A stretch of DNA of 64,000 bases from Neobacillus cucumis (lineage in GTDB: Bacteria; Bacillota; Bacilli; Bacillales_B; DSM-18226), in the NCBI RefSeq assembly GCF_016107705.1, contig NZ_JAEHGC010000012.1, positions 62,001-126,000 on the forward strand, in the 5' to 3' direction. Of the stretch, positions 55,141 to 63,987 are shown in pieces. Position numbers and translations under genes: made by a program. The first letter of the stretch is position 1; each line of letters begins with the position of its first letter. The notes beneath the pieces were generated by a model, which worked only from the letters and a program-made list of their open reading frames with translations, was not told the origin of the DNA and did no database searches.

Positions 55141-55352
55141 TCAAACTTTGATAGCATTCTCAAAATTCAAGAGAACCTCATTTATATGCGTTACGCTGAA
55201 CCGAATCATAAGTAGAGGCAGTTTTTTATATCAAAGTGGAACCTCAATTTAACAAGACTACAGCCGATAAAAAAATAAGGAACTTGTCCCTTTCAAATTG
55301 GTCGTAAAACGCATATTTTATGGTACGGCAATCTACGAAAGGATTTGATAAT

Positions 55353-56033
55353 ATGGGATGTAATTGTTCGGAAAGTTCCGACATAAATAATTGTATCAGT
55401 AAGATAAATCGTTCAATCGACAAGTTGAAAAATGCACGCAATGAAACACAAAACGGAAACGTAGAGAAAGCGAGGGAGTATTTAGCTGACTCATTATATT
55501 GCACCGCAAAAGCTTTACATTGCATCAATAATTTACCGCCGGGACTGCCATCCCCTTGCGACCCTACAGGAGCCATTCCCCTTACGTCTGGATTAAACGG
55601 GGCACCATCAGGTACGTCGAATCTACTGCTAGGGTATAAGTACGTTACTACGGTTTTCGGATATGTTATTACATGGATAGGTGATACGATAACGGTGTGT
55701 GAAGCTCCTGATAATCCGTTAAATGTATGGACTGTTTCTGGTTCACCTCTAGTCATAACGAGTGGGAATGGAACACAACAAACAGTTCCGTCGATAAACG
55801 GAAATCCACAAGCTGCAGCCATAGGACTAAATGAAGGCTCTGCGCTTGTTTTAAGTGCATCTGTAGTAAATGGTCCGGTTACCAATGTTAGATTTGTGTC
55901 TAATTCTGTCATTCAAACAAGTAGCAGTTACCAAGGGTTTAATACAAGAGCAACAGAGTTTTATTTAAGCGGTTATAATGGTCAAATTATACTGGATTCT
56001 GGAAATACGCTAAACGAAATGTTAGGGGTCTAA
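55353..56033 (+). CDS. Hypothetical protein, helical Cys-containing N-terminus and beta-rich C-terminus
   Basis: A 226-residue protein from ATG 55353, with AAAGGAT upstream. The first ~70 residues have scattered Cys (MGCNCSESSDINNCISKI) and amphipathic helices, and a Pro-rich linker (NNLPPGLPSPCDPTG) follows. The rest is rich in Gly, Ser, Thr and Val, suggesting a beta fold. There is no signal peptide. Proteins of this build are seen on Bacillus spore surfaces, but I recognise no family. A good terminator follows at 56123. Confidence 0.65.
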   Translation: MGCNCSESSDINNCISKINRSIDKLKNARNETQNGNVEKAREYLADSLYCTAKALHCINNLPPGLPSPCDPTGAIPLTSGLNGAPSGTSNLLLGYKYVTTVFGYVITWIGDTITVCEAPDNPLNVWTVSGSPLVITSGNGTQQTVPSINGNPQAAAIGLNEGSALVLSASVVNGPVTNVRFVSNSVIQTSSSYQGFNTRATEFYLSGYNGQIILDSGNTLNEMLGV

Positions 56034-56122
56034 GTCATACCGTTCGTAACGTTAAATCGTATGGAAAAAGCTTCCACTTAACTAGGTGCGGTGAACCGGT
56101 TTCTTAAATAGCTGCAGTTTTG

Positions 56123-56158
56123 AAAGAAGAAGGCAATGATTTGAGTGCTTTCTTCTTT
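56123..56158 (+). terminator. Rho-independent terminator
   Basis: AAAGAAGAAGGCA pairs with TGCTTTCTTCTTT around a 10-base loop and runs into TT, 90 bases after the unknown gene. Confidence 0.7.
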
Positions 56159-56494
56159 TTATTATAAACTACAAATTTAAGTTTTTTGATTTGAAGTAAA
56201 CGATAGGAAGAATATACGTTGTTGGTGGTAAAAGCGACTTTGTTAAATAATTAATAATGCGTTAAGAGATGATAGAGAAATAGAAACATTTCACTATCAT
56301 CCAGATTATTATTATCAAATTCAGTGCATTCTCTTACTCTTCCTCACCAATTAGAAGCTTCAATAGAGAACCATACATAAGCAGGAAAACCTTAATTCCC
56401 AATGTTTGAAGGGTTCCTACCATGGTCTTAATCGAGAAACTTCCTCTCAGTTTATGTCTATGAGTAAAAATATAATTTCCATCGGCAGAGTTTG

Positions 56495-56828
<334 letters not shown>

Positions 56829-57202
56829 ACAACCTCTCCTATCTTATATATTAAAGTAAACCTTCGATTCATACGCAACGAACTTAGCCATTTCCCCCCT
56901 AAATTCTCAGCCTTTTATAAATAAATATGAAGAAATTTCTATGTGAGATTATATGATACGAATGTGGATGATAGTTCGTCTTTTGGCTATTATAGGTAAA
57001 AAGTTTGAAACGATGAATGCCGTTGTATAAAGCGGAATGATTGGCTGGCTTCTTAGATATTGATACAAGGGAAGAGCATCACGGAGTGAAAAGGGGGGAT
57101 GCCAGTTATGATTAGGTAGGGCCTAACATGTTTTAATCTCCAACTGTTTGGGAGCCTGAACAGTTGGTTAAAAGAGCCAGTTCAAGCTTAAAGGAAAAGG
57201 AG
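56829..57202. other. Upstream region of the ureide operon with two palindromes
   Basis: No gene is visible. The inverted repeats TTAGG-tagg-CCTAA (near 57112) and CCAACTGTT / AACAGTTGG (57140-57148 and 57159-57167) lie within 100 bp of the operon start and could be operators or a leader hairpin. Confidence 0.4.
57140..57167. promoter_or_regulatory. Possible operator or leader hairpin of the ureide operon
   Basis: A perfect 9-bp inverted repeat CCAACTGTT / AACAGTTGG with a 10-base spacer ends 35 bp before the start codon. Without a T run it is not a terminator of its own. A regulator such as PucR might bind here, but this is speculative. Confidence 0.35.
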
Positions 57203-57724
57203 ATGAGTGATATACAAAGGTTAACAATACAGAAAGTCAATCAAATGAACAAAGAAGAGTTTGTTAACACCTTTGGCTGGATATTTGAACACTCTCCATG
57301 GGTGGTAGAGAAAGCATGGGATCGTCTGCCTTTTCAATCATGTAAGGAACTCTTCCAAGCCATGAACACAGTGGTCCAAAATGCAGAGGAACCGTTGCAA
57401 TTAGCACTGCTCCGTTCCCATCCCGATCTTGGAAGCAAATTAAAAATGTCGGAGGTTTCTCAAAAAGAACAAGCAGGAGTGGGCTTAGATAAACTTTCTA
57501 AGGGTGAATACGAGACGTTCGTATTACTTAATCAAAGATATGTTAAGAAATTTGGTTTTCCTTTTATCATGGCAGTAAAGGGGCAAACCAAAGAGGTGAT
57601 TCTATCTGCCTTGAAGGAACGGGTGGACTATTGCTATGAGGTTGAATGTATTACGGCAATAAATGAGGTTTATAAAATCGCCGGGTTCCGTCTAAACGAT
57701 ATCTTTGAAGAAGGAGATGAGTAA
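57203..57724 (+). CDS. uraD: OHCU decarboxylase
   Basis: A 173-residue enzyme that decarboxylates 2-oxo-4-hydroxy-4-carboxy-5-ureidoimidazoline to (S)-allantoin, the last step of urate conversion. MNKEEFVNTFGWIFEHSPWV opens the domain, LRSHPDLGSKL carries the catalytic His, and YVKKFGFPFIMAVKG is the conserved FGFPFI motif. ATG 57203 has AAAGGA upstream; a TTG at 57164 would add 13 unrelated residues. In B. subtilis this domain is fused to uricase (PucL); here it is a separate gene whose stop abuts the uricase ATG. Confidence 0.92.
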   Translation: MSDIQRLTIQKVNQMNKEEFVNTFGWIFEHSPWVVEKAWDRLPFQSCKELFQAMNTVVQNAEEPLQLALLRSHPDLGSKLKMSEVSQKEQAGVGLDKLSKGEYETFVLLNQRYVKKFGFPFIMAVKGQTKEVILSALKERVDYCYEVECITAINEVYKIAGFRLNDIFEEGDE

Positions 57725-58678
57725 ATGCAAAGGATCATGAGTTATGGAAAAGAAGCTGTTTGGGTTTATCGTACTTATGCAAAGCCACTTACAACGGTTC
57801 GGTCCATCCCTGAATCAGCCTTTACGGGGCGCGAGAATATCCTTTTTGGAATGAATGTAAAGGTGGCAGTGGAGGGAGATGCGTTTCTTTCCTCCTTTAC
57901 AGAAGGCGACAATACGGTACTTGTCGCAACCGATTCGATGAAAAATTTTATTCTCAAGCATGCTGGGGATTATCAGGGGGCAACTCAAGAAGGATTTTTG
58001 GAATTTGTCGGTCGCCGCTTTCTTGAAAAGTATCCGCAAATGACTTGCGTCAAGATGTCCGGCGAGCAAATTCCCTTTGAAGAGCTTCCCGTTCCAACCA
58101 AGGATCGTTTCGAGCCAAGTCCTTTGGTGTTTCGTTATTCTTTAAATGAGCAGGCTTGTGCATCGGTTGAAGTGAAACGAACGAAGGAGGGAATCACTAC
58201 AACAGACCAAATAAGCAGTTTAAAGGGGCTTAAACTTATAAAGGTGAGGGGAAGTTCTTTTTACGGATACGTGAAGGATGAATATACGACACTGCCAGAA
58301 TCCTATGACCGTCCGCTATTTATCTATTTAAATATTGATTGGCGTTATAACGATATGGAGGATGCCAAAGGAAATACACAGGAAGGATACGTGGCAGCCG
58401 AGCAGGTAAGAGATATTGCCAGTACCATATTTCATGAAGAAAACTCTCCTTCCATCCAAAATCTTATTTATCGGATCGGTAAAAGGATCCTGCAGCGTTT
58501 CCCGCAATTAGTAGAGGTTCGCTTCGAGTCCAATAACAGGACATGGGAAACCGTTTTAGACGATATTCCAGCATCAGAAGAAGGAAAAGTATTCACTGAG
58601 CCTCGCCCGCCTTTTGGCTTTCAACGTTTTTCGCTGACACGCGAGGACGTGGGAACTACTGGGGAGTCAGGCGAATGA
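57725..58678 (+). CDS. pucL: Urate oxidase (uricase)
   Basis: A 317-residue cofactor-free uricase that oxidises urate to 5-hydroxyisourate. YGKEAVWVYRTYAKPL, NTVLVATDSMKNF and the C-terminal RPPFGFQRFSLTRED are diagnostic. AAGGAG lies 7 bases before ATG 57725, inside the end of the decarboxylase gene. Its own stop overlaps the pucM start (ATGA), so the three urate genes are translationally linked. Confidence 0.93.
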   Translation: MQRIMSYGKEAVWVYRTYAKPLTTVRSIPESAFTGRENILFGMNVKVAVEGDAFLSSFTEGDNTVLVATDSMKNFILKHAGDYQGATQEGFLEFVGRRFLEKYPQMTCVKMSGEQIPFEELPVPTKDRFEPSPLVFRYSLNEQACASVEVKRTKEGITTTDQISSLKGLKLIKVRGSSFYGYVKDEYTTLPESYDRPLFIYLNIDWRYNDMEDAKGNTQEGYVAAEQVRDIASTIFHEENSPSIQNLIYRIGKRILQRFPQLVEVRFESNNRTWETVLDDIPASEEGKVFTEPRPPFGFQRFSLTREDVGTTGESGE

Positions 58679-59034
58679 CAGGAAAGCTGACAACCCATGT
58701 TCTGGATTTGAGCAGAGGAAGGCCAGCCAGCGGGGTTTTAGTGGAATTATGGCTGGTGGGGGCGGGTCATCAGTTTGAGTTCTTACAGAATCGCTATACA
58801 AATGAAGATGGAAGAGTAAACCAGCCGCTCCTGGAGGAGGAGTCAATGAAAAAGGGAATCTATGAAATTCGATTTCACATTGGGGAGTATTTCAGGAAGA
58901 GCGGAACAGTAATGGGAGACCCATCTTTCCTTGAGTGTGTTCCAGTTCGTTTTGGAATCTCCCAACCTGAGACTCATTACCATGTTCCCTTGTTAATCTC
59001 TCCTGGGGGCTATAGTACTTACCGAGGAAGTTAG
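58675..59034 (+). CDS. pucM: 5-hydroxyisourate hydrolase
   Basis: A 119-residue transthyretin-like hydrolase that converts 5-hydroxyisourate to OHCU. The N-terminal LTTHVLDLSRGRPA, the central ETHYHVPLLISPGGY and the C-terminal YRGS tetrapeptide are all present and define the enzyme. It lies between uricase and allantoinase in the operon, matching the order of reactions. Confidence 0.95.
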   Translation: MTGKLTTHVLDLSRGRPASGVLVELWLVGAGHQFEFLQNRYTNEDGRVNQPLLEEESMKKGIYEIRFHIGEYFRKSGTVMGDPSFLECVPVRFGISQPETHYHVPLLISPGGYSTYRGS

Positions 59035-59044
59035 GGTGAAAAGG

Positions 59045-60406
59045 ATGGCAACGGAGTTATGGATAAAAAATGGTTTGGTTTTTACAGATGCTGGATTTCA
59101 GGAAATAAGCATAAAAATCAAAGATGGGCGAATTGACTCCCTAGTAAAAGATGAAGCTGAACCTTTGAAAGAAACAAACAAAAATGTCATTGATGCAAGC
59201 GGCTGTCTTGTTGTTCCCGGTTTTATAGATGCCCATGTCCATTTTAATGATCCGGGACGAACCGATTGGGAAGGAATGGAGACAGGCAGCCGTGCAGCCG
59301 CTATGGGCGGAACAACCACCATTTTTGATATGCCGCTCAATTGTTCCCCTTCTATAACTAACTACCAAAATTTACTAGAAAAAAAGAGTTATTTAACCTC
59401 TCTATCACATGTTGATTATGCTCTTTGGGGGGGATTGACAGGCACAAATCTTGAAAGCCGGGAAGAATTGGCTCAAATGAGTGATGGAATTATTGGATGG
59501 AAAGCGTTTATGAGCGAAAGCGGAATTAAGGATTTTAGTTTGGTTTCACCGGAGTGTTTAAAACAAGCGATGCAAGTGACAAAGGAACACAATAAAATTC
59601 TTGCCCTCCATGCGGAATGGGAAGAGGAGATTGTGAGATTGACTACTTTTTATAAGCAACGTCCTGGTGTAAATGAACGAAAAGCCTTCCTGATGAGCAG
59701 ACCTATTTCAGCAGAAGAAAAGGCTGTCAATTATGCCTTAGAGCTTGCCGCAAAATATGGAACAGCCATTCATTTTGTCCATATTAGTTCCCCAAAAGTA
59801 GTCGCTCAGATCGAACTGGCTAAAAAAAGCGGGGTAAACGTAACGCTAGAAACCTGCCCGCATTATCTAATTTTTGATGAAGATGATTTCTTGCAGCAAG
59901 GAGCTATTCTTAAATGTGCGCCGCCGCTAAGGGGCCGGGAAGAGGTCGAAGGATTATGGGAATGCCTTTCGAAGGGCATGATTGATACAATTGGATCCGA
60001 CCATTCCCCATGTCTTTATGCGATGAAAACAACTGACACCATGTGGAATGCTTGGGGGGGAATTCAAGGAGTACAATTTACATGGCTTGCAATGCTCGAT
60101 GCGGTTTTAAAGCGAAAAATAAAACTAAAAGATATTCTGCCTTTAGGGACCTCACGTGTAGCGGAACGATTTGGAATTTCGAATCGAAAAGGGAGGATTC
60201 TTCCGGGATTGGATGCTGATTTAGTGTTGATCCGATTGGATGAAACGACCTTTGCGGATAAAAAATCTTTTGGTTTTCGGAATAAATTTTCCCCGTATGA
60301 GAATAAGGAATTTTTAGTCAAAATTAAACAAACGATTTTACGGGGGAAGGTTATTTATGACGACCAAACAGGGATAACAAAAGAGAAAATTGGTCGGTGT
60401 CTCTAA
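59045..60406 (+). CDS. allB: Allantoinase
   Basis: A 453-residue amidohydrolase that opens the allantoin ring to allantoate. Zinc ligands are in GFIDAHVHFNDPG, GWKAFMSES (carbamylated Lys), LALHAEWEEE, HFVHISSPK and GSDHSPCL. ATG 59045 is preferred; a GTG at 59036 would overlap the AGGGTGA site. It corresponds to PucH of B. subtilis. Confidence 0.94.
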   Translation: MATELWIKNGLVFTDAGFQEISIKIKDGRIDSLVKDEAEPLKETNKNVIDASGCLVVPGFIDAHVHFNDPGRTDWEGMETGSRAAAMGGTTTIFDMPLNCSPSITNYQNLLEKKSYLTSLSHVDYALWGGLTGTNLESREELAQMSDGIIGWKAFMSESGIKDFSLVSPECLKQAMQVTKEHNKILALHAEWEEEIVRLTTFYKQRPGVNERKAFLMSRPISAEEKAVNYALELAAKYGTAIHFVHISSPKVVAQIELAKKSGVNVTLETCPHYLIFDEDDFLQQGAILKCAPPLRGREEVEGLWECLSKGMIDTIGSDHSPCLYAMKTTDTMWNAWGGIQGVQFTWLAMLDAVLKRKIKLKDILPLGTSRVAERFGISNRKGRILPGLDADLVLIRLDETTFADKKSFGFRNKFSPYENKEFLVKIKQTILRGKVIYDDQTGITKEKIGRCL

Positions 60407-60422
60407 CAATGGAGGGAGTAAC

Positions 60423-61652
60423 ATGAGTCCATTTCCTAACAATCTGGCAGAAGCAATCGAGTGGCTAAGCTCGTATGGGACAGTTCCTGATGGTGGTGTT
60501 ACACGTACTCTTTACTCCAAACCTTGGAAGGAAGCCCAGCAGGCCCTAAAGGAATGGATGAAGGAACTGGGGCTGCAAACGTCCTATGATTCAATAGGAA
60601 ACTTGTTTGGGCGTTTAGCGTCTGAAGATTCTCATGCCCCGACCATCCTGGTGGGATCTCATATCGATACGGTTCTTTCAGGGGGAAAATATGATGGCGC
60701 ATATGGAATTTTAGCGGGTATCCTTGCAATAAAGCATCTTAAAAAGCATCATGGCCACCCCAAGGTGAATCTTGAGGTCGTTTCATTGTGTGAAGAGGAA
60801 GGGAGCCGCTTTCCTCTTGCCTGCTGGGGCTCCGGCATGATGACAGGAATCTATTGCATTCAAGATATTAATGGTTTAAGAGATTCTGAGGGAATCTGTT
60901 TCGACCAGGCAATGAAAGAGGCTGGATCCGGGATGGTCGAGGAACCAGACGTAGTCCGTAGTGATATTTCTGCCTTTGTTGAATTACATATTGAACAAGG
61001 CCCCAGTCTCGAAAGACTTCAAAAATCCATCGGTATTGTCCAGTCGATTGTTGGTCAAAAAAGGTTTCGAATTACCGTAAAGGGAGAGCCCAATCATGCT
61101 GGTACAACCTTAATGAAGTGGAGAAAAGATTCACTTCTGGGAGCCGTAACGATGATTCATGATTTACATGGCTTAACGAAAGAATACGACGAAGACCTTG
61201 TTACAACGGTTGGTCAGCTGTTTGTGGAACCAAATGTACCGAATGTGATACCAGGGCAAGTGGAATTTACGGTAGATGCAAGACACCCGGTGAATTCGGT
61301 ATTGAGCATTTTTTGCGAACAGTTTAAGCAGCGGTTTCTTGAAATTGCTCAAGAATTGGGTTTGGAGATTGGGCTGGAAATGTGGCATACTGTTCAGCCG
61401 GTTCAAATGGATGTACAGTTGCAGCGCATGGTTCAAACCATTTGTATGGATAGTCATATTTCTTATCATGTGATGCATAGCGGAGCGGGGCACGATTCCC
61501 AGTTATTCGCGCGAATATGTCCGACCGCGTTAGTGTTTGTTCCAAGTCAGGGAGGAATTAGTCATTCTCCGTCTGAATATACTTCAACCCATGATTTAGA
61601 AACCGGACTATCTGTTCTGATCCAATTATTGCATCGGCTAGCTTACAAATAG
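60423..61652 (+). CDS. allC: Allantoate amidohydrolase
   Basis: A 409-residue M20-family amidohydrolase that releases ammonia from allantoate. Metal ligands are in VGSHIDTVLSGGKYDGAYG, SLCEEEGSRF, FVELHIEQGP and SHSPSEYTS. KGEPNHAGTT is a family motif. ATG 60423 has GGAGGGA upstream. It corresponds to PucF of B. subtilis. No ureidoglycolate enzyme follows. Confidence 0.93.
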   Translation: MSPFPNNLAEAIEWLSSYGTVPDGGVTRTLYSKPWKEAQQALKEWMKELGLQTSYDSIGNLFGRLASEDSHAPTILVGSHIDTVLSGGKYDGAYGILAGILAIKHLKKHHGHPKVNLEVVSLCEEEGSRFPLACWGSGMMTGIYCIQDINGLRDSEGICFDQAMKEAGSGMVEEPDVVRSDISAFVELHIEQGPSLERLQKSIGIVQSIVGQKRFRITVKGEPNHAGTTLMKWRKDSLLGAVTMIHDLHGLTKEYDEDLVTTVGQLFVEPNVPNVIPGQVEFTVDARHPVNSVLSIFCEQFKQRFLEIAQELGLEIGLEMWHTVQPVQMDVQLQRMVQTICMDSHISYHVMHSGAGHDSQLFARICPTALVFVPSQGGISHSPSEYTSTHDLETGLSVLIQLLHRLAYK

Positions 61653-61672
61653 CAAAGAGGAGGAGTTTTATC

Positions 61673-61762
61673 ATGCAAGATAAGTCATTTCTAGTTCAGT
61701 GGATTGAGGAGCAAGATCCCTTTGAAAATGTACTTCATAAGCTCAATGAAGGACAAAAGTAA
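61673..61762 (+). CDS. Short reading frame (29 codons) overlapping the tandem repeat
   Basis: GAGGAGG lies 10 bases before ATG 61673, and the product is MQDKSFLVQWIEEQDPFENV plus LHKLNEGQK. The ribosome site is as good as those of the operon, so it may be translated as its last gene. Its 3' half is the first unit of the 52-bp tandem repeat. It may be the truncated N-terminus of a lost gene; no family is recognised. Confidence 0.45.
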   Translation: MQDKSFLVQWIEEQDPFENVLHKLNEGQK

Positions 61763-61900
61763 GGGATATCCCTTTGAAAATGTTCTTCATAAGCTCAATG
61801 AAGGACAAAAGTAAGGGATATCCCTTTGAAAATGTTCTTCATAAGCTCGATGAAGGACAAAACTTAGGGACCCCCTTTGAGAATGGTCTTCATACAGTAG
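61718..61900 (+). repeat. 52-bp tandem repeat, about 3.5 copies
   Basis: Units start at 61718, 61770, 61822 and 61873 with CCCTTTGAAAATG(T)TCTTCA, continuing CATAAGCTCAATGAAGGACA. Copies 1 to 3 are nearly identical; the fourth is diverged and breaks off near 61900. The period of 52 is not a multiple of three, so the repeat is not a protein repeat in one frame. It looks like recent slippage or unequal exchange. Confidence 0.88.
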
Positions 61901-61931
61901 TTCAAGGACCAAGTGTCATAATTTATCTTAC

Positions 61932-62030
61932 AGGCTTAAAGCCCGAACTTTTTTTCTTGCGAACAAGGGTAGTCAGGTCAATTTGCAGCTTTTCGGCACA
62001 CCGTTCATGGGACGATAAGTGGAAAAATAA
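61932..62030 (-). pseudogene. C-terminal fragment of a sigma-54 activator
   Basis: The minus strand reads RCAEKLQIDLTTLVRKKKSS, nearly the same as the last residues of the activator at 44419 (RCAEKLQIDLATLVRKKKKF), and DNA similarity continues on both sides. A one-base loss before the HTH shifts the frame. Everything upstream is missing. Confidence 0.82.
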
Positions 62031-62097
62031 TTCACTGTCGAAGCGACCACACGCATCAGATCATCTCCATTATGAAAAAGATAGATCCTTGTTGTGA

Positions 62098-63321
62098 TCA
62101 ATTTTGCAATCGAATGAGGAGGCTCTTAAGGGATTGGCCGCCCCCCGGGGAGGCGATCAAATGTTCAGTTACGTTGAACTCCTCCACTGGTTGAATATCG
62201 GCAAACCGTTGCACAAACGTTGTTAAAGCAATGTTTGCTTCCATGCGAGCGAGCGGTGCACCTAAACAGAAATGCGGACCTGCTCCAAAAGTCAAATGTT
62301 TTTGATTGCCCTGACGATGGATATTAAACTCTTGCGCATGGACAAATTGAGATTCATCTCGGTTCGCGGCACCAATCCACGCTAATATGGCCTGCCCTTT
62401 TTTCATCTCATGTCCAAAGATGCTTGTATCTTGGGCAACCTGTCGATCCATGCAAACAGGGAAACGGAAGCGTAACACTTCCTCAACGTGCTTGGGAACC
62501 AATGACAAATCAGCTCGAAGCTCCTGATAGATGCCAGGTTGGTCATACAACATGCAGTAAAACATAAGGGAAAGAAGTGTAGTGGTTGTTTCATTCCCTG
62601 CGCCCAACAGTCCTATACTAGACATAACGACTTCTGCATCCGTTAATCGTTCACCATCAAGTTCTGCTTTGGTTAAGTCGGAAATGATGTCATTCAAAGG
62701 ATGCTTTCGCTTCTCTTGAACGATTGGGTACAAGTACTCGAAAAACTCCTTGCTAGCTTGTGCTTTTTGTTTTGTGATGTCATCAAAAGTTTCTTTATCA
62801 TATGGGTAAAAGAGGATATCTGACCAGGACTTAATCAGCTCCCGATCCTTGGAAGGGACACCGAGCAAATCGGCAATGACCGTAACCGGCAGGGGGATGG
62901 CCAGCTTCTCGACAATATCCACGTTCGTTTGACTTGCCATTTCCGTAATCAATTCATCAACAATGGCTTGAATCTTTGGTCTCCACTCTTCAAGGCTTCG
63001 AGGAGTAAAAGCATGGGCAATAAGGGCCCGTCGATTTCGGTGTTCCGGGGGATCACAATGATTGACGTTGCTTCGGTTATCCTCATTTCGAGGAACGGGA
63101 ATAAAACTTCGTTCTTTTTTGTTGGAGAATAGCTGGTGATCAAAAAGCACACTCTTGACTTGATCATATAGAAAAACATTCCAGACATTTTGCTCGGCAT
63201 CATAAAACACAGGGCTACTTTCTCTCATCTCTTTATACCAAGCAAAAGGTTCCCATTGCTCTTCCTTTGATTTGAGCTTCGATATTTCGTTCAAAAGGAT
63301 AATTTGCTTCGTTGAATTCAT
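62098..63321 (-). CDS. Cytochrome P450
   Basis: A 407-residue soluble P450 monooxygenase. ATG 63321 is favoured by AAGGAGAGGG upstream; a start at 63354 would add 11 residues. The I-helix is LLGAGNETTT (oxygen activation), the EEVLRFR motif carries the ExxR pair, and the haem loop is FGAGPHFCLGAPLA with Cys352 as the iron ligand. It resembles Bacillus CYP109/CYP107 enzymes, which hydroxylate fatty acids, steroids or terpenoids. No redox partner gene adjoins it. The substrate is unknown. Confidence 0.92.
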   Translation of the reverse strand: MNSTKQIILLNEISKLKSKEEQWEPFAWYKEMRESSPVFYDAEQNVWNVFLYDQVKSVLFDHQLFSNKKERSFIPVPRNEDNRSNVNHCDPPEHRNRRALIAHAFTPRSLEEWRPKIQAIVDELITEMASQTNVDIVEKLAIPLPVTVIADLLGVPSKDRELIKSWSDILFYPYDKETFDDITKQKAQASKEFFEYLYPIVQEKRKHPLNDIISDLTKAELDGERLTDAEVVMSSIGLLGAGNETTTTLLSLMFYCMLYDQPGIYQELRADLSLVPKHVEEVLRFRFPVCMDRQVAQDTSIFGHEMKKGQAILAWIGAANRDESQFVHAQEFNIHRQGNQKHLTFGAGPHFCLGAPLARMEANIALTTFVQRFADIQPVEEFNVTEHLIASPGGGQSLKSLLIRLQN

Positions 63322-63594
63322 TAAACTCCCTCTCCTTATGTTTAAATAGCACATCTCTCATTAACAGATATTGCCAACATGGTTAATTTAACATATCGGA
63401 GATGATGCAGTAAATCATTTTTAAGAAAATTTTGACAAATTTGACCGTGCTTTTTTATATGTGACCTATGATAAATGAAAAATGCATATTATGATGTACT
63501 TAAAACGAATATTTTATAAAGAATCAGAATACTATTTTGGAAGAAATAAAACGTAAAAGTGGGAGCTATATGACCAAGAGAGGGTGAAAAATAC

Positions 63595-63987
63595 ATGGGA
63601 TCCAATGGAAATTACTATCGTATTTTAGACGTCCCCTATGATGCAACTTTTAATGAAATTAAAGAAGCTTATCGAAAAAAAGTAAAAGAAGTACATCCAG
63701 ACACGGAAAAAGGGAATGAAGAACAGTTTAAAAGAGTGAAAGAAGCATATGAAACTCTCAAAAATGTTGGAAAAAGAAAGCGGTATGACGACCTCCTTTT
63801 CAAAAAAGCGCATAATGGCACAGATAATCTAAAACAGGAAGCTTCCGCTCAAACAAATTCCTACATAAATATAATAAAAATACGGAGTAAAAAGCGTAAA
63901 CATGTTAGTTTTTCACCTTTGATCATAGATGTAGCTTTTATTTTAATTGGTGCTTTGGCAAATACTTATTTAAATAAAAAGAAATAA
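63595..63987 (+). CDS. J-domain protein with C-terminal membrane anchor
   Basis: A 130-residue protein. The J domain covers ~residues 5-66 (YYRILDVPYDATFNEIKEAY, HPDTEKGN with the essential HPD, KRKRYDDLLF). A linker rich in Lys, Asn and Gln leads to a hydrophobic helix (SPLIIDVAFILIGALANTYL) near the C-terminus. It would stimulate DnaK-type ATPases at the membrane. GAGGGTGA precedes the ATG. Confidence 0.85.
   Translation: MGSNGNYYRILDVPYDATFNEIKEAYRKKVKEVHPDTEKGNEEQFKRVKEAYETLKNVGKRKRYDDLLFKKAHNGTDNLKQEASAQTNSYINIIKIRSKKRKHVSFSPLIIDVAFILIGALANTYLNKKK

Noticed and set aside
55244..55912. A 222-codon minus-strand open frame
   Set aside because: It overlaps the plus-strand gene at 55353, which has a ribosome site, sensible composition and a terminator; the minus-strand product looks random.
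61718..61900. CRISPR array
   Set aside because: The repeats are directly adjacent, with no unique spacers and no cas genes.
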